Below are positions 58,128 to 64,000 of a stretch of 64,000 nucleotides of DNA, one piece after another. A model generated the notes under the pieces. That model made no database searches, had not been told where the DNA came from, and was given only the letters and a program-made list of their open reading frames with translations. The stretch is from Kitasatospora aureofaciens (GTDB taxonomy: Bacteria; Actinomycetota; Actinomycetes; Streptomycetales; Streptomycetaceae), in the NCBI RefSeq assembly GCF_001188955.3, contig NZ_JPRF03000054.1, positions 288,590-352,589 on the forward strand, read 5' to 3'. Positions within the stretch are counted from its first letter, which is position 1, and every line of letters begins with the position of its first letter. The translations under genes were made by a program, and so were the position numbers.

Positions 58128-58271
58128 ATGATCCGCATCGCCAGGGCCGCCGCGGTCGCCACGCTCGCCCTCGCCGCCCTCCTGCTCCCCGCGGCGGCCC
58201 ACGCCACCACCCCGAAGGGCACCGTCACCGCCGGCGCGATGACCCCGGGCGACATGATCTGGGGCCACTGA
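58128..58271 (+). CDS. Small secreted peptide precursor
   Basis: A 47-codon gene with a clear signal peptide (MIRIARAAAVATLALAALLL, cleavage near AHA) and a predicted mature peptide of about 21 residues: TTPKGTVTAGAMTPGDMIWG plus a final His. ACGGGGA lies 6-7 nt before ATG 58128; ATG 58122 is an alternative. The function is unknown. Its length and position after two regulators make an extracellular signal or small antimicrobial conceivable (inference). Confidence 0.6.
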   Translation: MIRIARAAAVATLALAALLLPAAAHATTPKGTVTAGAMTPGDMIWGH

Positions 58272-58432
58272 CCCCGAGCCGAACGCCTTCCACTCCCGCC
58301 TGCGGCCCTACCCGACCGCTGCTCCTGCAGGGCAGCCGTCCCTCGGCCGCGCGGTCGGCGCCAAGCGCCGAGCTCCCTCATCGATCACCCGGACGACGGG
58401 TCGACCATGCCCGAAACAAGGGGAAGTTCATC

Positions 58433-59350
58433 GTGAAGCTCAAGAATCCGACGGTTCTCCGCACCGCCGCCGCCCTGTCCACCCTCACCGCCGGTGCACT
58501 GGTGACGGTGGTCCTGACCACCGGCGCACACTCCGCCCCGCTCGACCCCGCCGCCGCGCCGGCGGCCGGCTCGCCCAGCGTCACCGCATCGCCGACCCCC
58601 GCCGGTTCGGCGCCGGCCGCGGCGCCGGCCGAGGCCGCCGCTCCCGCACCCAGCGGCAGTGCGGCGGGATCCGGTGCCGCATCGAATGCCGTGGCCGCAC
58701 CGCCGACCCGACTGCCCGACAGCGCGGCGCCCAAGCCCGCAGCGCCCGCTCCCAGCGCCGGCCGGGCGGGTACCGGTACCGCGGCCGCACCGCCGGCCCC
58801 GCTGCCCGCCGCCCAACTGCCCGACAGCGCGGCGGCCAAGTGGAAGCCGATCGCCCCGCCGCACACCCAGCCCGTCCGCCACCAGATCCAGCTCAACGAG
58901 TGCGCCGAGGTGAACGGCGCCGCGGCCTGGCAGCAACAGGGCTACGTCAGTTCGTTCCACACCCCTGCCATCCAGGACACCTTCACCTTCACCGACGCTG
59001 CCGCCGCCCAGGACTCCTACCACGCGGTGCTCACCGCGATGGACGGCTGCCAGGCCACGTCCGCGGCCCGGCAGACCGCTTCGAAGATCACCCCGGACGC
59101 GCAGGTGACCCGGACCGCGACCACCGCGGACGGCATCGCCTACGCCCGCCAGTGGACCGGGGTGGCTCCGATATCCGCCGCCGGCCGCCAGACCAACCAC
59201 GTCTACGTCGTCCAGCGCGGCACCGTGCTGACGGTTCTCCAGTACGCGGTGCCCGCCACCACGACCGGTGCCACCCCTCAGACGCCCGATGACGACCAGA
59301 AGCAACTGACGCTCATCGAAGCTGAGTTGACGACCGCTGCCGGCAGCTGA
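58433..59350 (+). CDS. Secreted PknH-type sensor-domain protein
   Basis: A 305-residue protein: an N-terminal signal sequence (ALSTLTAGALVTVVLTTGAH), an Ala/Pro-rich linker of about 90 residues with three RLPDSAA-like repeats, then an extracellular domain of about 165 residues with cysteines in LNECAEVNGAAAW and MDGCQATSAA. This resembles the PknH C-terminal sensor fold found in many secreted actinobacterial proteins. The GTG follows AAGGGGAAG. The ligand is unknown. Confidence 0.7.
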   Translation: MKLKNPTVLRTAAALSTLTAGALVTVVLTTGAHSAPLDPAAAPAAGSPSVTASPTPAGSAPAAAPAEAAAPAPSGSAAGSGAASNAVAAPPTRLPDSAAPKPAAPAPSAGRAGTGTAAAPPAPLPAAQLPDSAAAKWKPIAPPHTQPVRHQIQLNECAEVNGAAAWQQQGYVSSFHTPAIQDTFTFTDAAAAQDSYHAVLTAMDGCQATSAARQTASKITPDAQVTRTATTADGIAYARQWTGVAPISAAGRQTNHVYVVQRGTVLTVLQYAVPATTTGATPQTPDDDQKQLTLIEAELTTAAGS

Positions 59351-59418
59351 TCAAGCGGTCACACCACCCTCTCCGTACAGGCATGACGCCAACTCACACC
59401 CCGAGGAAGTGCTTCCCC

Positions 59419-60765
59419 ATGTCCCGCTCCTCCCGCCGCTCGCTTCGCACTGCCGCCGCCCTGGTCGCCACGGCTGCCGCCGCCTCCCTGTTCACCGCGG
59501 CCCCGCAGGCACAGGCCACCTCCAGCATGGGCGGTCAGATCACCCGCAGCGAGGTCCTGGCCCGCGCTCAGTACTGGGTGGACAACCACGTCCCGTACAA
59601 CCAGGGCGGCTACGCCCCGGACCCGCAGGGCTCCACCTACCGCGAGGACTGTTCCGGGTACGTGTCGATGGCCTGGCACCTGAACTCCAGCCTGGTCACC
59701 TCGACCCTGCCGAGCGTCTCCACCCACGAGAACTTCTCCGACCTCAAGTCCGGCGACATCCTCGACTACACCGCCGAGCACACCTTCCTGTTCGCCAACT
59801 GGACCAACCAGTCCAACGGTGACTTCACCTACTACGCCGAGAGCAACCCCAACGACCCCACGCACGGCCCGAATTCAGCCAACATCAACAGCTCCAGCCT
59901 GGAGGGCTGGCCGACCAGCTACTACGGCGCCTACCGCTACAACAACATCGTCGACGACGCGGCCCCGCGGCCGGCGCGGGTGGCGGCGGGTGACTTCAAC
60001 GGTGACGGCAAGCTGGACGTGGTCGGCGTCGACGCGAACAGCAACATGCAGTACTACCCCGGCAACGGCGCGGGCTCGGTCAGCGGACCGGGCACCCCGA
60101 TGCTCGGCACCACCGGCCTGTGGGCCAACTTCAAGGCCGTCGCCGCGGGCGACTTCACCGGCACCGGCCACACCGGCGTCGCAGGCATCGACGCCAACAA
60201 CAACATGATGTTCTACACGGGTGACGGCGCCGGCCACCTCAGCGGCGGCATCAACATGATGCCCGGCACCAACGGCCTCTGGGCCAACTTCAAGGCCATC
60301 ACCGCAGGCGACTTCACCGGCACCGGCAAGCTCGGCATCGCCGGCATCGACGCCAACAACAACATGATGTTCTACCCCGGCGACGGCGCCGGCCACCTCG
60401 GCACCGGCATCCCCATGCTGGGGACGAGCGGACTGTGGGCGGGTTTCAAGGCCATCACCGCAGGCGACTTCACCGGCACCGGCAAGCTCGGCATCGCCGG
60501 CATCGACGCCAACAACAACCTCAAGTTCTACCCCGGCGACGGCGCCGGCCACGTCAGCAGCGCGGCCATCGCGATGCTCGGCACCAACGGCCTCTGGGCG
60601 AACTTCCACGCCGTCATGGCAGGCGACTTCACCGGCACCGGCAAGCTCGGCATCGCCGGCATCGACGCCAACAACAACCTCAAGTTCTACCCCGGCGACG
60701 GCGCCGGCCACGTCAGCGGCGGCACCCAGATGCTCCCCGGCAACGGCCTCTGGGCCGGCTTCTGA
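59419..60765 (+). CDS. Secreted NlpC/P60-like amidase with five FG-GAP repeats
   Basis: A 448-residue exported protein. It has a signal peptide (to about residue 34), then a papain-like amidase or peptidoglycan-hydrolase-like domain with Cys78 (EDCSGYVSMAWHL) and His121 (AEHTFLFANW). Five 53-residue FG-GAP/VCBS repeats follow (first GDFNGDGKLDVVGVD, later GDFTGTGKLGIAGID), ending GNGLWAGF. The repeat module is nearly identical to that of the two SGNH proteins downstream. ATG 59419 has GAGGAAG 8 nt upstream; ATG 59383 is a less likely start. Confidence 0.85.
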   Translation: MSRSSRRSLRTAAALVATAAAASLFTAAPQAQATSSMGGQITRSEVLARAQYWVDNHVPYNQGGYAPDPQGSTYREDCSGYVSMAWHLNSSLVTSTLPSVSTHENFSDLKSGDILDYTAEHTFLFANWTNQSNGDFTYYAESNPNDPTHGPNSANINSSSLEGWPTSYYGAYRYNNIVDDAAPRPARVAAGDFNGDGKLDVVGVDANSNMQYYPGNGAGSVSGPGTPMLGTTGLWANFKAVAAGDFTGTGHTGVAGIDANNNMMFYTGDGAGHLSGGINMMPGTNGLWANFKAITAGDFTGTGKLGIAGIDANNNMMFYPGDGAGHLGTGIPMLGTSGLWAGFKAITAGDFTGTGKLGIAGIDANNNLKFYPGDGAGHVSSAAIAMLGTNGLWANFHAVMAGDFTGTGKLGIAGIDANNNLKFYPGDGAGHVSGGTQMLPGNGLWAGF

Positions 60766-60802
60766 TCCCCCATCTCGTTCTCCTCACTCCTTGGACCACA
60801 TC

Positions 60803-62383
60803 ATGAAGCGCCGCACCACCCTGACCACTCTCGCCATCGCCGGCCTGCTGGCCCTGCCGCTCGCTCCCACCGTCGCGTCCGCCGCGGTCGCCACCCCTGC
60901 AGCCGTCTCGACCACCAGTACCCCGTCGCAGCTGAAGATCCTGCCGCTCGGCGACTCGATCACCGCCGGCTACCAGAGCTCGACCTGGAACGGCTACCGC
61001 GGTCCGCTGATGCAGCAGGTCAACCAGCAGACCCGGTACACCGTGAACTTCCTCGGCACCCAGTTCAACGGCACCATGGCCGACAACGCGAACGAGGGCC
61101 ACAGCGGCTACGAGATCCAGGGCATCCTCAACAACGTCGACAGCTACCTGACGGCCAACCGCCCTGACGCGGTGCTCCTGCACATCGGCATCAACGACCT
61201 CAACAACAACGACAACGATCACGCGACCGCGGCCACCCGAGCCGAAACCCTGATCGACCGGATCTTCACCGACCAGCCCGGCGTCACGGTCATCATGCAG
61301 GGCCTGATCCCGACCACCGCGGGCGTCCCGGCCAACCCGGCCCTGCAGAGCCTGATCACCAGCTACAACGACCAGCTGCGCGCCTGGGCCGCCAGCGAGG
61401 TGCAGGCGGGCAAGCACTTCACCTTCGTCGACGCCCCCGCCCTGACCTCCGCGCAGTTCGCCGACGGCCTGCACCCCAACGACGCGGGCTACAGCCAGTT
61501 GGCCCAGACCTTTTACACCCCGCTCGACCAGGCCTTCACCAACGGCTGGGTGGTGGGCGGCGCGCCCATCCCGTACGAGTCGCCGCGGCCGGCGCGGGTG
61601 GCGGCCGGTGACTTCAACGGTGACGGCAAGCTGGACGTGGTCGGCGTCGACGCGAACAGCAACATGCAGTACTACCCCGGCAACGGCGCGGGCTCCGTCA
61701 GCGGACCGGGCACCCCGATGCTCGGCACCACCGGATTGTGGGCCAACTTCAAGGCCGTCGCCGCGGGCGACTTCACCGGCACCGGCCACACCGGCGTCGC
61801 CGGCATCGACGCCAACAACAACATGATGTTCTACACGGGTGACGGCGCCGGCCACCTCAGCGGCGGCATCAACATGATGCCCGGCACCAACGGCCTCTGG
61901 GCGAACTTCAAGGCCATCACGGCAGGCGACTTCACCGGCACCGGCCACCTCGGCATCGCCGGCATCGACGCCAACAACAACATGATGTTCTACCCCGGCG
62001 ACGGCACCGGCCACCTCGGCACCGGCATCCCCATGCTGGGGACGAGCGGACTGTGGGCGGGTTTCAAGGCCATCACCGCAGGCGACTTCACCGGCACCGG
62101 CAAGCTCGGCATCGCCGGCATCGACGCCAACAACAACCTCAAGTTCTACCCCGGCGACGGCGCCGGCCACGTCAGCAGCGCGGCCATCGCGATGCTCGGC
62201 ACCAACGGCCTCTGGGCGAACTTCCACGCCGTCATGGCAGGCGACTTCACCGGCACCGGCAAGCTCGGCATCGCCGGCATCGACGCCAACAACAACCTCA
62301 AGTTCTACCCCGGCGACGGCGCCGGCCACGTCAGCGGCGGCACCCAGATGCTCCCCGGCAACGGCCTCTGGGCCGGCTTCTGA
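60803..62383 (+). CDS. Secreted SGNH/GDSL hydrolase with FG-GAP module, copy 1
   Basis: A 526-residue exported esterase-type enzyme. It has a signal peptide (MKRRTTLTTLAIAGLLALPL), the GDSITAG block with nucleophile Ser52, the GIND oxyanion block (HIGINDLNN) and catalytic DGLHPND near residue 225. The last 265 residues form five 53-residue FG-GAP repeats. It probably removes acyl or acetyl groups from extracellular polysaccharide or other esters (family knowledge). It belongs to a 1618-bp tandem duplication. Confidence 0.92.
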   Translation: MKRRTTLTTLAIAGLLALPLAPTVASAAVATPAAVSTTSTPSQLKILPLGDSITAGYQSSTWNGYRGPLMQQVNQQTRYTVNFLGTQFNGTMADNANEGHSGYEIQGILNNVDSYLTANRPDAVLLHIGINDLNNNDNDHATAATRAETLIDRIFTDQPGVTVIMQGLIPTTAGVPANPALQSLITSYNDQLRAWAASEVQAGKHFTFVDAPALTSAQFADGLHPNDAGYSQLAQTFYTPLDQAFTNGWVVGGAPIPYESPRPARVAAGDFNGDGKLDVVGVDANSNMQYYPGNGAGSVSGPGTPMLGTTGLWANFKAVAAGDFTGTGHTGVAGIDANNNMMFYTGDGAGHLSGGINMMPGTNGLWANFKAITAGDFTGTGHLGIAGIDANNNMMFYPGDGTGHLGTGIPMLGTSGLWAGFKAITAGDFTGTGKLGIAGIDANNNLKFYPGDGAGHVSSAAIAMLGTNGLWANFHAVMAGDFTGTGKLGIAGIDANNNLKFYPGDGAGHVSGGTQMLPGNGLWAGF

Positions 62384-62420
62384 TCCCCCATCTCGTTCTC
62401 CTCACTCCTTGGACCACATC

Positions 62421-64000
62421 ATGAAGCGCCGCACCACCCTGACCACTCTCGCCATCGCCGGCCTGCTGGCCCTGCCGCTCGCTCCCACCGTCGCGTCCGC
62501 CGCGGTCGCCACCCCTGCAGCCGTCTCGACCACCAGTACCCCGTCGCAGCTGAAGATCCTGCCGCTCGGCGACTCGATCACCGCCGGCTACCAGAGCTCG
62601 ACCTGGAACGGCTACCGCGGTCCGCTGATGCAGCAGGTCAACCAGCAGACCCGGTACACCGTGAACTTCCTCGGCACCCAGTTCAACGGCACCATGGCCG
62701 ACAACGCGAACGAGGGCCACAGCGGCTACGAGATCCAGGGCATCCTCAACAACGTCGACAGCTACCTGACGGCCAACCGCCCTGACGCGGTGCTCCTGCA
62801 CATCGGCATCAACGACCTCAACAACAACGACAACGATCACGCGACCGCGGCCACCCGAGCCGAAACCCTGATCGACCGGATCTTCACCGACCAGCCCGGC
62901 GTCACGGTCATCATGCAGGGCCTGATCCCGACCACCGCGGGCGTCCCGGCCAACCCGGCCCTGCAGAGCCTGATCACCAGCTACAACGACCAGCTGCGCG
63001 CCTGGGCCGCCAGCGAGGTGCAGGCGGGCAAGCACTTCACCTTCGTCGACGCCCCCGCCCTGACCTCCGCGCAGTTCGCCGACGGCCTGCACCCCAACGA
63101 CGCGGGCTACAGCCAGTTGGCCCAGACCTTTTACACCCCGCTCGACCAGGCCTTCACCAACGGCTGGGTGGTGGGCGGCGCGCCCATCCCGTACGAGTCG
63201 CCGCGGCCGGCGCGGGTGGCGGCCGGTGACTTCAACGGTGACGGCAAGCTGGACGTGGTCGGCGTCGACGCGAACAGCAACATGCAGTACTACCCCGGCA
63301 ACGGCGCGGGCTCCGTCAGCGGACCGGGCACCCCGATGCTCGGCACCACCGGATTGTGGGCCAACTTCAAGGCCGTCGCCGCGGGCGACTTCACCGGCAC
63401 CGGCCACACCGGCGTCGCCGGCATCGACGCCAACAACAACATGATGTTCTACACGGGTGACGGCGCCGGCCACCTCAGCGGCGGCATCAACATGATGCCC
63501 GGCACCAACGGCCTCTGGGCGAACTTCAAGGCCATCACGGCAGGCGACTTCACCGGCACCGGCCACCTCGGCATCGCCGGCATCGACGCCAACAACAACA
63601 TGATGTTCTACCCCGGCGACGGCACCGGCCACCTCGGCACCGGCATCCCCATGCTGGGGACGAGCGGACTGTGGGCGGGTTTCAAGGCCATCACCGCAGG
63701 CGACTTCACCGGCACCGGCAAGCTCGGCATCGCCGGTATCGACGCCAACAACAACCTCAAGTTCTACCCCGGCGACGGCGCCGGCCACGTCAGCAGCGCG
63801 GCCATCGCGATGCTCGGCACCAACGGCCTCTGGGCGAACTTCCACGCCGTCATGGCAGGCGACTTCACCGGCACCGGCAAGCTCGGCATCGCCGGCATCG
63901 ACGCCAACAACAACCTCAAGTTCTACCCCGGCGACGGCGCCGGCCACGTCAGCGGCGGCACCCAGATGCTCCCCGGCAACGGCCTCTGGGCCGGCTTCTA
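62421..64000 (+). CDS. Secreted SGNH/GDSL hydrolase with FG-GAP module, copy 2
   Basis: Almost identical to copy 1 across all 526 residues, including Ser52, GIND and DGLHPND. The few visible nucleotide differences include a silent C-to-T change in an Ile codon near 63736. The last two window bases are TA, so its stop is TAA or TAG rather than the TGA of copy 1, or the frame continues if the next base makes a Tyr codon. The stop is therefore not verified. The upstream spacer is identical to that of copy 1. Confidence 0.9.
   Translation, partial: MKRRTTLTTLAIAGLLALPLAPTVASAAVATPAAVSTTSTPSQLKILPLGDSITAGYQSSTWNGYRGPLMQQVNQQTRYTVNFLGTQFNGTMADNANEGHSGYEIQGILNNVDSYLTANRPDAVLLHIGINDLNNNDNDHATAATRAETLIDRIFTDQPGVTVIMQGLIPTTAGVPANPALQSLITSYNDQLRAWAASEVQAGKHFTFVDAPALTSAQFADGLHPNDAGYSQLAQTFYTPLDQAFTNGWVVGGAPIPYESPRPARVAAGDFNGDGKLDVVGVDANSNMQYYPGNGAGSVSGPGTPMLGTTGLWANFKAVAAGDFTGTGHTGVAGIDANNNMMFYTGDGAGHLSGGINMMPGTNGLWANFKAITAGDFTGTGHLGIAGIDANNNMMFYPGDGTGHLGTGIPMLGTSGLWAGFKAITAGDFTGTGKLGIAGIDANNNLKFYPGDGAGHVSSAAIAMLGTNGLWANFHAVMAGDFTGTGKLGIAGIDANNNLKFYPGDGAGHVSGGTQMLPGNGLWAGF

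Larger units (their letters stand above)
60766..64000 (+). repeat. Tandem direct duplication, unit of 1618 bp
   Basis: 60766-62383 and 62384-64000 are near-identical in coding and spacer DNA. The FG-GAP module (about 790 bp) is present a third time in the preceding amidase gene (about 59960-60765), giving three module copies in a row. Confidence 0.95.

Noticed and set aside
60001..63990. Regular direct repeats that could suggest a CRISPR or satellite array
   Set aside because: The 159-bp period is in frame and encodes FG-GAP repeats; there are no short repeats with unique spacers.

Overview
The window is high-GC actinomycete chromosome, most likely Streptomyces or Kitasatospora. The supporting signs are pervasive GC-rich third codon positions, GTG starts, a rare TTA (bldA-type) codon in an afsA gene, a gamma-butyrolactone-style regulator pair, cysteine-poor alternative ribosomal proteins behind a Zur-like site, and very large secreted RHS/LamG proteins. 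No tRNA, rRNA, CRISPR array or intact insertion sequence was seen.

Layout. 1-7.4 kb: a divergent pair of giant secreted proteins, an SpvB/RHS-type protein cut by the window start and a DNRLRE/LamG/ricin-lectin protein. 7.5-9.7 kb: an ECF sigma factor, then decayed genes (monooxygenase and quinone reductase tails, and a MarR gene without its 5' end). 9.8-11.6 kb: a zinc-starvation ribosomal protein locus (L32, S14, L28 facing L33, L31) with a CobW GTPase remnant. 11.8-13.9 kb: an AraC regulator and an aldo/keto reductase.

13.9-36.6 kb is a potassium and ion homeostasis island. It holds a Na+/H+ antiporter, a helical-bundle membrane protein, kdpE, kdpD, kdpC, kdpB, kdpA and kdpF, a 27-residue membrane peptide ahead of kdpF, a KimA/YdaO-like K+ permease, ribosomal protein bL37, an SDR, a solitary second kdpB, a small membrane protein, a KdpD-like protein that has lost its kinase residues, and an APC permease. 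Five promoter regions in the island carry the same geometric pattern: four TTGACGC-like heptamers at offsets 0, 11, 32 and 43. A sixth site carries three of the four. The arrays are oriented consistently with the downstream genes. I propose this is the KdpE operator and that it defines a local regulon.

36.8-42.7 kb: a complete P450/ferredoxin reductase/ferredoxin operon, gene remnants around an 18-bp inverted repeat, an MFS exporter and an XRE regulator.

42.8-57.4 kb is a candidate small-molecule or hormone gene cluster. A ten-gene leftward operon encodes a thioesterase, an AvrD-family protein (syringolide synthase family), FabH-like KASIII, ACP, a phosphatase-like enzyme, an ABM monooxygenase, an FAD monooxygenase, a CMD protein, an AKR and a divergent KASIII. 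It is followed by another AKR, a LuxR regulator, and an AfsA / TetR receptor / epimerase gamma-butyrolactone cassette with a palindrome between tetR and afsA. Two acyl-plus-sugar condensing enzymes of the hotdog type (AvrD and AfsA) therefore sit side by side.

57.6-64 kb: small and secreted proteins, ending in an NlpC/P60-like enzyme and two near-identical tandem SGNH hydrolase genes that share the same five-repeat FG-GAP module.
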